Below the pieces are notes generated by a model. That model worked only from the letters and a program-made list of their open reading frames with translations. It ran no database searches and was not told where the DNA came from. A stretch of DNA of 64,000 nt. Origin: Margaritifera margaritifera. Its lineage: Eukaryota > Mollusca > Bivalvia > Unionida > Margaritiferidae. Each line of letters begins with the position of its first letter. The stretch's first letter is position 1. The position numbers and the translations under genes were made by a program. Below are positions 23,871 to 36,394 of this stretch, one piece after another. The stretch covers positions 2,563,501 to 2,627,500 of the forward strand of contig JAQPZY010001665.1 in the NCBI GenBank assembly GCA_029931535.1, written 5' to 3'.

Positions 23871-25019
23871 TACCAATCTAACTTCATAACATAACGAGAC
23901 ATATAGTTACCACAGAATAACTAAACAGTATTGAATCGTTCATCTATGTTAATGTATCTAAAATAACTAAACAGTATTGAATCGTTCATCTATGTTAACG
24001 TATCTAAACCGTTTTTCTCACCTGTCGTTAAATATTACGATAAAGTCTTTATGGAGTGGGCGTTATTTCTTGTCATTTTCTCCGAGTCTTTATTTCTGTT
24101 TGACATTTACCCATACAAACACCGTGCACCTAATGTACTTGTTCATCTGTGATTTTCTTAACAAGTGGTTCATCAATGTATGATTTGCTTCTGAATTTCA
24201 AATTCTGTCAGATGTTCCTTCAAGATAATTTTTACTTATATCCATCGTATTTATGTTCATTTCCCGTTTCCTCCTGTTTGCACAGAAAGTCCCGTGGCCT
24301 TAGGGTCAGCAAGCCATAAAAATATGGTTTAAACGCGATAATTACTTGTAACGGATGAACAGATAAGCGGACGGCCAAGTTTCACACTGTATAATCCTTC
24401 TACAACTAAGTAAAGGATGAATATATAACTTTCTTTTTCTTTTTTCTTCTAAATTACAGCGCATAATGTATCTGGCAAAGTAACTATTTCTTAAATCGGC
24501 GAAAGTGTTACAGGTGCGCAATATTTTCAACAAATATTGATATTATTATTGAAAGTAAATTTCTTTTGTTTCATAACATGACATAACTACATTGTGACAT
24601 CCCACTGAAGTAAAAGTACCTGCATTACTACTTTTTGTTAATTATAAAAAGTTTCGGGGTTTTGTAAAACGGAACATTTAAATTCAGTAGCACCGTTTCA
24701 AAAACGAAGAAATAACTTTGACATAATACGAACGCTACATATCAATGGAGAATTTCAGATACTAAATAATTATTTTGTTATACATTTTTTTTGTTCATAT
24801 AGATTAAAAGTATTACTGATTATTATTTTAGCGACTGAAAAAACACTATAAGTTTACATCTTTTTAAGAATGACTCAATTAAACGGGAAAACGTTTAACT
24901 CTAAAATTACCAAAATAGAAAGAAAAATAAAAGACAAAAAACCCAACATATAATAGCTACTTCAGCTAATACGTCTTTAAAAAATCTAATTCGGGGCATT
25001 TCTTCAATTTACATTATAA

Positions 25020-25020
<1 letters not shown>
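23870..25020. other. Gene-free stretch
   Basis: Apart from a short duplication (ACTAAACAGTATTGAATCGTTC repeated near 23920 and 23965), nothing recognisable. AT-rich, no splice-bounded coding segment. Confidence 0.45.

Positions 25021-25021
<1 letters not shown>

Positions 25022-25086
<65 letters not shown>
25022..25086. repeat. (CT)n microsatellite
   Basis: An uninterrupted CT run of about 65 bp. Confidence 0.97.
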
Positions 25087-25089
<3 letters not shown>

Positions 25090-26170
25090 GCCGCAAAATT
25101 ACATTGCAGTTTCGCACTTTGTCATGACTTTACACCTTGCTCAAATATAACCCAGATGCAAGCCTTTTGGCGCCACTATCGCCATTGTGTAAGTGTTTCG
25201 ATTGTTGACTAACAAGACTTATTTACACTTCGTCCTTCCTCAATTTCCGTCTTACACAGTGTGATATGTGATTGATTTACACCTCTCTCATTGTAACAGA
25301 GCACGTAACACCTTGTTACGTGAAGGAGGCGTGAAGTTCTTACTCTAGAAACGGAATGAGTTTGATATAACTTTGCCATGCATGGATTTATTTAGGTCAA
25401 TAATAAATTAGAGGATAAATCAGAGTCAATTGTATTCCATACAATATAACTGTCAGCTGGGACTCATTATTACTGACTGACTGTAATAGTGTGCCCAGTG
25501 TCACACCCTCGCCATGTTGTCACCTACATTTCCCGATTGTTCCAGCTCCGAGTTAAAATAATTAACAAAAATTCCTAAAGTTCCCAAGTTTCAGCTCAGT
25601 TATTCAATATTTTTATAAGATTTTAATCCCCATTACCTCCGATGCCGTTTCCGTGCATGCATGCATGCGTATGTTATATTTTTTTACCAGTGGGGAATGC
25701 AATATGTTTTAAAACTATTGCTGAAAATAAAAACTAGAAACAGAAACATTGCGAACGTTTTTGCCGACAAATTGAGGTATCCTGTGTTCTGCACACATCA
25801 AGATTGTAATTGCTCAGCCGTTTCAAGGCGCGGGAGATATTAAAAGAGCATTGCTCCAAAATTTTCATAAATTTGACTTGCATGTGGAGTTATTTTTCTG
25901 TTTGATTCAAAATATCGAAAAATAGTGCAATTAAACTTGTGCTTAATGTAAAAAAAAAATCTGAAAATCGCGCTTTGTGACTATAAAGACTATTTACTGC
26001 TGTTTCCGATGGGATGAAGGAATGAACTAGTTTTCATGTATTGTATCAGGAGTAAATCAGTTTTCGTCCGCTATTTGCTGTTTCGAACAATAGGTGATGC
26101 AATGCCATTGTTGCGTAATAGGCTCGTGGGGGTCTGCTCAAAGTAGAACCAAGTGAAAGTTTACGCTATA
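25090..26170. other. Gene-free stretch
   Basis: No coding segment or repeat family was recognised. One alternating GCAT run occurs near 25655-25668. Confidence 0.4.
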
Positions 26171-26172
26171 AT

Positions 26173-26178
26173 TTCTCT

Positions 26179-26251
<73 letters not shown>

Positions 26252-26265
26252 CTCTCTCTCTCTCA
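26173..26265. repeat. (CT)n microsatellite, interrupted
   Basis: A CT run of about 90 bp with two CG interruptions (TCGCTC). Confidence 0.97.
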
Positions 26266-26499
26266 GAATAATAAATGGCTCCTAATAGTTCCATCTTTTT
26301 CCCCAATATTTCAACGTTTTGAGGTAAATAGTTGTCGAATGTCCTTCTTGTGTGTACCTGTTAAGAATTTTCACGTACGGTATTTCAGACATTTTTATGT
26401 AAATGTTCCCGAAATGCATGTAAGAAAACAAAGTGGCAAACTGGAACACTGGTGCAATACTAAATTACTGTCTCACATGGGTACATTCGTAACTACAGG

Positions 26500-26915
26500 T
26501 ACAAAGCATTGAATGGATTTCTGCCCCCTTATTGGTTGACTGAAAATCAGATTATCTGTAGGCGTAGTACGTCATTTTCGGTTGACCAATGAGAGGGCCG
26601 TATTCCATTCAGCTCGTTGCAATTGCATATTAAGCTGGCGCGACCATGGGAATGTCGACCGGTAGTGTGGGAAAATGGTCTGGCATTCCTTAAAGGTGTG
26701 GTAGTAAGTCAAACTTTGTGTAGGAATAAAAAGTCGAATGCCTGAGCTAGACATCGATACCAAATTTATCACGCTATGCGAAGTGTAGCTTGAAATATCT
26801 GCGTCGATTCTTAAATAGTTCGCACGGGAAAGGAGAGAAGTGTCCTCCATTGTAGTTTTATATAGTACATGTGTGACTGATAGGTAAATTGTAAGCAACA
26901 ATACGAGCCCCTGTG
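26500..26915 (-). mobile_element. One-armed relative of the 19275-19983 fold-back element
   Basis: The right end matches the fold-back terminus (ATACGAGCCCCTGTG at 26901-26915). The sequence tracks the right arm through GGTAGTAAGTCAAACTTTG and the central loop (TTATTGGTTGACTGAAAAT), then stops near 26500, where the other arm should begin. This is a truncated or half element. The minus-strand open frame is the same fold-back peptide and is not a gene. Confidence 0.85.
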
Positions 26916-26919
26916 CATA

Positions 26920-27705
26920 TAAATAGCCGATATGGTTTCAACAGATTGCGGTTCCCTTGTTTTATTTTATTTTATTTTTTACACATACATTTCTGACGAA
27001 CAAAATAAATGATTTTTCTGCAAATAACAACGTCGATATACATCCGAGGCATAATTTTTTTTTTCTCGCAAAAATAGCCGAGATGATCTGAATGATAGCG
27101 GTATGGGCACACATGCTTTTTGTTACAGCAGTTTCGCTTGGCTAACACAGCGTCAACCACAGACCGGTGCAGAAATAAATCACATACATGTGTATTTTGC
27201 ATACACCGAGAGGGCTTCTATGCTTGTATGCATATTTATGAGTCTATGTGACGTCAATCTACGCTGCATTCTGAAATTTAAAAAAGTCTTATACAACATT
27301 ATTCTTATACATAGGATCTGCATCGACGGAATTTAGGCAATAACTTAAATAAGGAGGCATTAGGCATGTCAGATTTACTTAGGTCCGATATACATGTATG
27401 TTCAATAGTAATGTAGGAGAGGAAACTTGCGATAGTACTAATTAGCATGTCCAGCCTGGGCATGCAACTAAGTCTCAAATAAGGAATGAGAGGCAATGAA
27501 CTATTTAATCAGGTGTCATTTCTAAGTATTCCTCCGTAAAGTTTATTGAAATAACCAAATCCAATTTGAAAACTTGTTCCACTAAAAGCATGTTTATTAA
27601 AAATGACAAAACAAAGATATTTCACTCAAATAGGTAATCTGGTGGCAGAGATAATGGGAGTTTTACTTTGAAAGAATATAACATACACTGGTAATTTTCT
27701 TCCTA
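26920..27705. other. Gene-free stretch
   Basis: No coding segment or repeat family was recognised; T-rich runs near 26960 and 27055. Confidence 0.4.
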
Positions 27706-27708
27706 GGG

Positions 27709-27775
27709 CCCGTTTCACAGAAGCCAGTGCGCTTTGGGTTTCACAGAAGCCCGTGCGCCTAAGTTCTGTGAGAGT
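27709..27775. repeat. GGGCCCGTTTCAC-type repeat fragment with internal duplication
   Basis: GGGCCCGTTTCACAGAAGCC is followed by a second GTTTCACAGAAGCC with GTGCGC after each. The GGGCCCGTTTCAC word is common at the ends of invertebrate MITE-like repeats; only a fragment is seen here. Confidence 0.45.
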
Positions 27776-27789
27776 CCTATAGTGACAAG

Positions 27790-28515
27790 TACACATTCAA
27801 AAAGCATCATTACTAATTCTGGCTTGAGAAATTATTTCATTTTTAGCTTTTGTACTTTGAAGCTAACACGACATGTCTTTTTATTGTAAATATTTCTCTC
27901 ACTTTCCATCATAAAATCACAAAATAAAAAATATCAGAATGGAGGGGAGCAATAAAAATTTATTTTTATTTATTTTATATATACCATTTTTAAAGAGGTT
28001 ATACGTTTGGCAATAAGCAATTGTTCCACGTAGGTTTCAACGTATATACGTTATTTTAAAATTTGTATGTAGTATTATTATGCAAGGTAAATTAATTAAA
28101 GCAATCTTAATCTAAAGTAGAGAGCTTAGACATAATTATAAATCTCTTTTTATCAGAATTTATCTGCTACTAACCTAGATAATCACAGGTAGGTTTCTAG
28201 CCTAAGGGAAAGTTAATTCCTGCTCTTTTTGATGTCCGATGCTAAGTACCGATAAGCTGAATACAGGCACATTCATTTGTATTTTTTTGGAATGTTGAAA
28301 AAGTGTGGAGTTTCCCACCCTTTATTCCTGCGTGTACTAACTCTAAAGCTGGCAAACAGTAGGACCTACAAAAGAAACACCTACATATATAAGGCAGTAC
28401 CTTGAAATAGGTATTAAACTTACTTATGAATAATTAATTCTAGTTATGTAAAAAGAAGAGTCACATGACATAATCAATGCAACGATATTAGATTAAGAAA
28501 AAAGAATTAAGAAAT
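27790..28515. other. Gene-free AT-rich stretch
   Basis: Nothing recognisable beyond A/T-rich sequence on either strand. Confidence 0.4.
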
Positions 28516-28516
28516 T

Positions 28517-28518
<2 letters not shown>

Positions 28519-28571
<53 letters not shown>
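28519..28571. repeat. (GT)n microsatellite
   Basis: An uninterrupted TG run of about 53 bp. Confidence 0.97.
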
Positions 28572-28573
<2 letters not shown>

Positions 28574-28579
28574 AACGGG

Positions 28580-30185
28580 CGGACATGTTTTTCACAACAC
28601 TATGGGCGCTGGAAGAATCCAAAGGTCACAGCATGATTTTTTGTTTCCTATGCAGAGTATAACCCTCATTCTTCATTCTTAACACATCTTTTTGTGTTTG
28701 TAAAATTTGTAATTAAGCTCCTAAAAAGCTTGGAACGAATATTGAAGTTATTATGCATCCTATTTTTAAGTAATATTGCGGCAATTAAACAATAAAGCGT
28801 AGGCCGTAGACCACAGAAATACGAACTAATTACAGTAATGGCAATTCTGTATATCACTCGAATTTCTTCTCACCAAAATAGCAACAGAACAATAGCAAAG
28901 CGTTTCCATTATAGATGCAACGAGTAACTAAAATTTCTTCTAGATTTGGCAGTAAACTGAAACACATGAAATTTGCATTGATGGAAACTAATACCTAATT
29001 TCCTTCTGCGTTGATGCTTTGTTACTTCTTTTCGCGTATGGATATCATTCGCCGCTTTTGTTTTCGATACTAATTGAAATGACTGAAGGCATAAGATTGA
29101 GTAAGTAAAAAGTGTATCTATGAATTTACTAGAGCATGAAAAGTAGGCCATTATTACATCTTCGTCACAATAATAAGTCTTACTGAAAAAAAATCTCACA
29201 CCTGCACACAAATTTGATAAACCGGATGTGACATTTGTCCCATACACAAAGATTAGCTTCATTAAAATTCAAACACTTCTCAAATTGTAACGCATTACTG
29301 CAACAGCATTATATTGCTGACCAGCTGTCCTTGGGGAACCAGCAATGAAGGGGTTTAGCGAGGGGAAATTTTGTTTCCGTTTCATTTACTTAAAATAAAA
29401 GTAATGACGAGATACAAAACAAACGTGTAAATTTGTGATATGAATAAAACTCCGAGTATAAATTCAATTTTTAAAGTCCAAATTTTTTCTTTAGAAATAA
29501 AAAATTGTTTATCCTATGGTCGCCTCTGTTCAAAACCTGCCATCTGTACGCCCTATGATGTAGTAAAGTATTTGATCTCCGGATTTACTGTCGCGTGCCA
29601 ACACAGGGCCCCTGGAAGATGAAAGAAGTGAACACTCCTATTTGCGCATTTTGAAAAAGCAGATTTCAAGGGGCGCTCTTGGGAAATGTTTCGCTCATGA
29701 TGGCAGAGATATAAGATTTGTATTAATACATTTGATATTTGTAAAAAAATTTAATCATTATTGTCTTGAATGATATTGTTTATGACCACGATTGAAAGAT
29801 GGATCTCTTTATTACAAACAAATATGGGAATTATATATATTTTGGTCTATTTGCAAACAAATATACTTTTAAAAAAAAAAAAAAAGCATTTTAGATACTG
29901 ATTCAAAATGACTTATAGGCGGATGCAGTGCGTGGTCATAATCAAGTTCCATTTTTTAAAAAATCAAATGTGTTACTACAGAAATTGAAGTATATTGAAA
30001 ATAAGAAATTATAAATTTATTGTGTTTGTCTGACCCATGTATCAGACTTTTAAGCATTTCCCAATAGTTTATCCCCAAGTAAACCGGGAATACAATTTGA
30101 CACGTTTTAATTTCTTTTTGCTGGGGGGGGGGGGGGGAGGACTACAAACTGTTGACTACATATGACAACTTGTAGACAATAGCGA
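28580..30185. other. Gene-free stretch
   Basis: Small frames on both strands have no recognisable family. A poly-G run lies at 30123-30137. No splice-bounded coding segment was seen. Confidence 0.4.
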
Positions 30186-30189
30186 ATCC

Positions 30190-30450
30190 GATGTTGGTGG
30201 GGGAGGGGGGTCTCCCTTCCCCATAAAAATGAACGCGAAACAACCCGAACGTTTCCTAGAGTAAGTTTTATTTACAGTAAAATTGTTAAGAAAACTATGC
30301 TCCGGAAAGGCTTAAAATGCAAGCGAATCCGGGAGCTTCGCCCCCCCCCCCCCCATTTCGGCCCCCAATGGGGATTCCATGCCACAGATCCCTCACCTAA
30401 CTGTTTAAGCTCCCTCTAAACGATCCTAAACAATATTTCTGATCCGCCCA
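30190..30450 (+). repeat. Interspersed repeat ending GGATCCGCC, copy 2
   Basis: It shares TTTCCTAGAGTAAGTTTT and a TTTACAGT word with the copy at 32810-33005, and GGCCCCCAATGGGG plus a CTGATCCGCC end with the copy at 13385-13630. It contains a long C-run (about 30342-30355). Confidence 0.6.
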
Positions 30451-30789
30451 TAGTAGACATCATCTCATAGAGGCATCATCGTCTCATATAGGCTTATTGG
30501 GATTTAAAATTTACAAGCCATAGCCTCCTAAAAATAGCATATTTAATAACGAATAAATCTTTGAAATTTCACTTTTACATGTCAAATGATAAACGTTTCA
30601 GTAATTGCTTAATTCAATTCAATTAAAACAATATTTTATTCAAAAAAATTTCTATGGGGTTAGACAGCAGACAAGACCCATTTTCGCCTTTTCCCGAATT
30701 CAGTGGTCACACAAATAAGCTATCTGTATGCAATATGTTTTTGTATGGATCACTTATTATATATAGCTATGCATGTAGTTAACGAATAT

Positions 30790-32310
30790 GATTTAAGTGT
30801 TTATTTCACTACAGGGTTAATCAAACCGATATATAAAAACAAGGGAGATAAATCAGATCCTACCAATTACAGGCCTATTACTTCACTGAGTTGTCTTAGT
30901 AAGGTATTGACTGCTCTTCTTAACAATAGAATTTCGCTTTTTCTAGAGAAAAAAGAAAAGAAAAGAAGAAGTAAAGAAACAATTTAATATTTGCGGCACA
31001 GGCACGTTTTCGTAAAGGATACTCCAAAAGTGACAATATTTTTGTCTTAAATTCTTTAATAAAACTTTGAAATAGGCGGCATACAACATTATTTATACTT
31101 TTGTGGATTTTACTCCGATTTTCGATAGGGTATGGAGAGTTGCTTTACGGAGAAAATTAAACAACACTGCTATAAACCGGAAAATACTCAAGGTAATAAT
31201 GAAAATGTATATGGATTTGAAGTCTTGTATCTTCCAATATGGAAAGAAAGCAGGGCTATTCACATGCAAATAAAGAGTTAGACAAGGCGAAAATCTTTCT
31301 CCTGTGTTATTTGCCCTCTGTCTAAATAACATCAATAAGATCGAGAATTCCTTTTTTTTTTTTTTTTACTTCGAATTATAATGGCATTACAGTTGATTTA
31401 CTGGCTTTATAACTATTTGTTTTACAGTGTGTAGACAATACCGTTGTATTTTGAGATAATCCAAGAGATATAAAAATAATCTTGACGTATTCTTTAATTA
31501 TTGCAAAAAAATATAAGCTTATCATTAACACTAGCAAAACCAAAGTTATGATTTTTGGGTAGATGTAAATGCAGACAAACTGTGAAGTTCAAATTAGGAG
31601 AATTTGAACTTGAAATTGTCAGAAATTATAAATATTTAGGATTAACCCTTGCAAAGATTAGTTGATATTTATTGGGAATTAGGATCTAATTAGTCAAGCC
31701 AGGAAAGCTATGTACCTTTTTAAGAAAAGAATATAAAATCTTAATTTGCCTGTTGACGGTCAGCTTAAACTTGTTGATATGATAATAGTTCAAATTCTTA
31801 CATATGCAGCTGAGATCTAGTGTTAAAAATAAAAAGGGGGATATGGTGGAATGCATTCATTTAGACTTTTTTTTGGCTAAAAGTTTTAAAAAATCCACCC
31901 CCATGTATATACTTTATGTTGAGCTTAGTAGATTCCCTCAACCTTTACAAATAAAAAGGAGAATGGTTGGCTATTGGATAAATATCATTAATGGTAAACA
32001 AACCAAACTATCTTATATCATGTATCTGAGGCTATAAGGAATTATAATAATGATCGAGGCAGAAGTAAATAGATAGAGAGTATTTATGACATCTGATTAT
32101 AAACTGGGTTTCAATCTTTTGGGTTAATCAAAATATTCTCAATAAATCCTGGATAGGTACAATCTTTAAGGAAAGACTTCTTGATCAGTTCATACAGACA
32201 TGGAAATCGTCCACTGCTAACTTAACAAAAGCTGATACAAGCACAGCTTTTAAAACCGACAAAGCTGAAGATGCTGAAAGGGATCTAGCACGTTAAAATT
32301 TTACTGACAT
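30790..32310 (+). pseudogene. Non-LTR retrotransposon reverse transcriptase, 5'-truncated and disrupted
   Basis: A dead LINE. In order, in shifting frames, one reads: GLIKPIYKNKGDKSDPTNYR and RPITSLSC (finger motifs, 30815-30900); QARFRKGYSKSDNIF (about 31000); DRVWR (about 31125); VRQGENLSPVLFALCLNNI (31277-31335), the family's VRQGCPLSPxLF motif; a degraded catalytic box reading VDNTVV (about 31430), where FADDxV is expected; and NYKYLGLTL (about 31625). Several stops and frameshifts separate these, and one catalytic Asp is lost. The C-terminal part (to about 32300) matches the usual linker region in style. The endonuclease portion is missing, as in 5'-truncated copies. The order and motifs fit the Jockey/CR1 group of LINEs; finer classification is uncertain. 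Confidence 0.85.
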
Positions 32311-32408
32311 ACATCAAAAACACTACGGATTTCCTACATAAAACTGAATCTATTCGCTAACAGAAAACAAAATTATATTTTGTTTGGATGTAACGTCTTT
32401 ATTTCGCA

Positions 32409-32578
32409 GTGTCCCCAGAACCAAGGTAATGGGAAGAAACCGCTTGAACATCGTAACCAAGGTAATGGGAAGAAACCGCTTGAACATCGTAACCAAGGTA
32501 ATGGGAAGAAACCGCTTGAACATCGTAACAGTGTCCCCAGAACCAAGGTAATGGGAAGAAACCGCTTGAACATCGTAA
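32409..32578. repeat. 36-bp minisatellite, 4 copies
   Basis: Units of 36 bp (AACCAAGGTAATGGGAAG then AAACCGCTTGAACATCGT) at 32419, 32455 and 32491. A fourth copy follows after a repeated GTGTCCCCAG word that also precedes the first. Since 36 is divisible by three, every frame is open on both strands; no gene is implied. Confidence 0.95.
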
Positions 32579-32809
32579 AGAAAAGTCGATTCCAATGCAA
32601 GCAATCTTGCAGTTTATGGACATGGTTCTAGAAAATAACAGCTCTATTTAGTGGAATATATTATTTTCAGAATACAGGCACGGCTATAAGCTATGAACTA
32701 GGCAGAGTTATTCATACACGTATCCAGTAGAATGGAAAACACCCGTCTACGTACTACTCTAAACAAGCTGGCTGAATCAGGAATCACGAGCTAATGGGAG
32801 ATTGAGGGT

Positions 32810-33005
32810 GGGGTGGGGTGGCGGAGCTAGGCGCCTCCCTACCGCCTTCAAAGGATCACAAAACAACCAGAACATTTCCTAGATTTCCTAGAGTAAGTTT
32901 TCTTTACAGTTAGATGGTTAGAAATATATTCTGGATACGCTTCAAGTGCAGGAGATTCTTCGCCCTCTTGGCACACACTAAAGGTTACATCCCGCAGACT
33001 CCTTG
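32810..33005 (+). repeat. Interspersed repeat, copy 3
   Basis: It shares ordered words with 30190-30450: ACAAAACAACC, AACRTTTCCTAGA, GAGTAAGTTTT, then TCTGGA...GCTT. The 3' end is diverged. Confidence 0.5.
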
Positions 33006-33019
33006 CTTACTTGTTTATC

Positions 33020-33046
33020 ACACACACACACAGACACACACACACG
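33020..33046. repeat. (CA)n microsatellite
   Basis: A short CACA run with a GA interruption. Confidence 0.9.
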
Positions 33047-33439
33047 ATATTGCTGGATCCTTAGGTTTGTTGATATCTGGAGAATATGGGCACATGGACC
33101 AGACAGTCTCATATCGTTCCATCAAATGGGACAACATTCATTAGAAAAGGAAGAACTGAGACTGACCTTTTCTGAAAGCCAACGAATAAAAATCAATATC
33201 TCCATATAAAATCGGATAACCCGATCACCCGAAAAATGCCATTGAACAATACTATACGGTGTCTGATTTTAAAAAATATGCTCGGAAACGTTTTTTTTTT
33301 TTAAATTATGTTTTTTAAAAAAGAAATAAGGACTTGAAAGAACATTTAAGAAATTTGGGTCATAATAAAAACAAATGATTGATAAAGAATTCGAGTGGAT
33401 ATATGAGTAAAGTACCTTGCAAAATCAGAGAGAATGAGA

Positions 33440-34210
33440 ATGCCATTAACAATAACATACAATTACATATTACTCAACATACAATAAGATACAATTAAAT
33501 ATTGCTCAACATACAATAAGATACAATTAAATATTGCTCAATATACAATAACATACAATTACATATTGCTCAACATACAATACATACAATTACATATTAC
33601 TCAACATACAATAACATAAAATTAAATATTGCTCAACATACAATAAGATACAATTAAATATTGCTCAACATACAATAAGATACAATTAAATATTGCTCAA
33701 CATACAATAAGATACAATTAAATATAGCTCAACATACAATAAGATACAATTAAATATTGCTCAACATACAATAAGATACAATTACATATTACTTAACATA
33801 CAATAAGATACAATTAAATATTGCTCAACATACAATAAGATACAATTACATATTGCTCAACATACAATAAGATACAATTAAATATTGCTCAACATACAAT
33901 AAGATACAATTACATATTACTTAACATACAATAATATACAATTAAATATTGCTCAACATACAATAAGATACAATTAAATATTGCTCAACATACAATAAGA
34001 TACAATTAAATATTGCTCAACATACAATAAGATACAATTAAATATTGCTCAACATACAATAAGATACAATTAAATATTGCTCAACATACAATAAGATACA
34101 ATTAAATATTACTTAACATACAGTAAGATACAATTAAATATTGCTCAACATACAATAAGATACAATTAAATATTGCTCAACATAAATAACATACAATTAC
34201 ATATTGCTCA
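33440..34210. repeat. 32-bp satellite array, about 24 copies
   Basis: The unit is CAACATACAATAAGATACAA plus TTAAATATTGCT, 32 bp, essentially head to tail with small indels. Variants alternate AAATATTGC with ACATATTAC. The unit is strongly AT-rich and almost free of G. There are no unique spacers between units, so this is not a CRISPR-like structure. Confidence 0.95.
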
Positions 34211-34214
34211 CATT

Positions 34215-35380
34215 TAAGAAGACAGAAAACACAAATCTTACAAGATGGTGTATATTTTCCTAGAACCGCCAATAGTAAAAAAAGAGAAAAAAGAAGGTGC
34301 CAATTTCAAACATAAAGACGGCACTTGTACCTGTGTAGCTAATGTGCAATTTCTCCAGTCGGGCTGAAGGAAGAAAACATTTGACAGACATTTGAGCAAG
34401 ATGCCACATAGATGGACATATCGATTGCTGGACTATAAACGTAATTTAAGGTATTTACTGTGCAAAATGTGACATAATCATATAGCCTCGAGCAACCACT
34501 TTTCTTGCACTTGACGTGAATTTTAACGCGTTCGTTATAATATTGTGAGAATCTATTAAAAAAAAAACATAGAAAGTGTTCAACTATATCTACTTCATTT
34601 AATCATCGTTAAAATGTTTGGGCATTCATGTACATCAGTTCATAATTACCGTTTTTCCGAGCGTGTGTAATTTTGCTTATTTCCAGAAGTCGCATCCATG
34701 GTTCGTGACGCTAACTAAAAAGTCACGTGGCATATGACCGGAATGTGCCACTTAGGTCAAAGTATGGATATTATTACTTCATAGGTCTCCATGTTTTGAA
34801 ATTTAAAAAAATACAATTTAAATATGAAAAAAAAAAATCCGTCAGTTTGTGCACTTACATTACTGCTTGCCTGTTCTTTGCCATATAAATACATGACTCA
34901 ATAGACTGAGAGACAGACAGAAAGAGAGACAGGGGGAGAGAAATTTAAAAATAGGTACTGGTGAATGGATATACATTTTATTATAATAGATTCAATGTCT
35001 TTGATGTAGAATATATGTTTATTATGAAATAATACTGAAACGAAATAGTCCGTAGTGAATATACATTTCGAGTGTAAATTTTTCTTACGTTGTATAAGAA
35101 CTCCACATGATTAAAACCAAATATTTACATTGGCTATCCAGTTGTATAAATTCCCAAAGTGGGTTATCCTGTTCAAAATATGTAAACAAAGCCAACATGT
35201 GATCGGCGGCGCTATCTTTAGCATATAATAGAAAATTCAAGGCCAAAATGTGTGACACAAGAAAGGCATTAGTGAAAATATAGATTTTCATTAAGATTTT
35301 TTTAAATTACACGAAATTACCTGTTTAAATCTCAATTTGTCTGATTTTACTGTTTAATTCATTCCGGTCACTCTTCAAGA
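34215..35380. other. Gene-free stretch
   Basis: AT-rich, with small GA-rich patches near 34910. No gene or repeat family was recognised. Confidence 0.4.
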
Positions 35381-35386
35381 ACGCTG

Positions 35387-35608
35387 GTGACACAGTTGAT
35401 GACGTTATTATCTCGAAACAAGCGCGTTAGATTGCGAGAAACATGGCGCACGATTGAAGGAGGCAACGACATCGGGTGGTTGGACGATACATCAGTGAAA
35501 CAAGTAATACATTATATAAAGACAGAGCAGTCATTTGTCATCTATTTGCAAACTGAAGCTAGACTAAGTTACGAAATATTTTACTACCAACGGTCAAAGT
35601 ATAAATAA
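35387..35608 (+). CDS. Possible host exon of unknown family (doubtful)
   Basis: A 70-codon open frame with more coding-like composition than its surroundings. The residues RLRETWRTIEGGNDIGWLDD and SVKQVIHYI alternate charged and hydrophobic positions as a folded domain would. An acceptor-like TTCAAG lies near 35379, and a donor-like GTAATA (35502) follows the codons for SVKQ. I do not recognise the family. It may be a real exon, or an old transposon gene fragment. A second possible segment lies 0.8 kb downstream on the same strand. Confidence 0.25.
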   Translation: MTQLMTLLSRNKRVRLRETWRTIEGGNDIGWLDDTSVKQVIHYIKTEQSFVIYLQTEARLSYEIFYYQRSKYK

Positions 35609-36394
35609 TTTACATGGTTTGGGGTTTGTAAAAAATAAATACGGATTTATCGCTAGAAAAATAATTTTTGAATTAAAACCTGTTAATTATAGATGAAAAT
35701 AGATTGAATTGAAAAGTGTTATATATATATATACGTGTGTCTATGGGATTTTCAAACAAGGGAACTTATTTTTGGCTACTAACTCTATATTGGAAAAGAT
35801 CTTTGAATATGTCGGATGCAAGTATAAAGTGTCCAATTCAGAGGGACACAAGATTCGCTAAAATACTCAGCCATATTGATGGCAGAAGGTGAATCTAGTC
35901 TACAATTCATTTATCCTAATTTGACTGTGATCGAGAAAATTGCTAAAATGGTGTGACTAACTTAACCAAAAAGTACAATTTGGCTAAAATTTAATGACAC
36001 GACAATGTTTTAGTTATAACTCAATGCCGAGACAGTCCACGTGTTCTAGATTTTAAAAAAAGAAGAAGAAAGAAAGATAGAAAGAAAAAGGAAATCTTAT
36101 CAATTGGAGAAAATACATATTTTAAACACAAAATCAAATGGTCAACATGGTAGAAAAATGTTCTTTTGAAGTCCATTTATTGCATGTGAAATATTGAAAG
36201 GCTATGACCGAAACAATGATTGGAACCTAAATAAGGAACTTAATTTTAAAAAATCGTTAGTCTGTGTTACCCATTACATTGGTCATAAAATAAATACATA
36301 AGAAGAATAAAAAATAGAAATTTAGTTTCGAGTGATTATTCCTTCTTACGTGCTTTCATTTGAATGCTATTTATTTTTATATTTCCCTCAATGG

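Noticed and set aside
30790..32310. An active LINE
   Set aside because: Multiple stops and frameshifts, loss of a catalytic Asp, and missing endonuclease region.
32350..32631. Overlapping open frames on both strands around 32.5 kb
   Set aside because: All are produced by a 36-bp tandem repeat; no gene evidence.
33440..34210. CRISPR-like array of 32-bp repeats
   Set aside because: Units are directly contiguous with no unique spacers, and the DNA is metazoan. It is a satellite.
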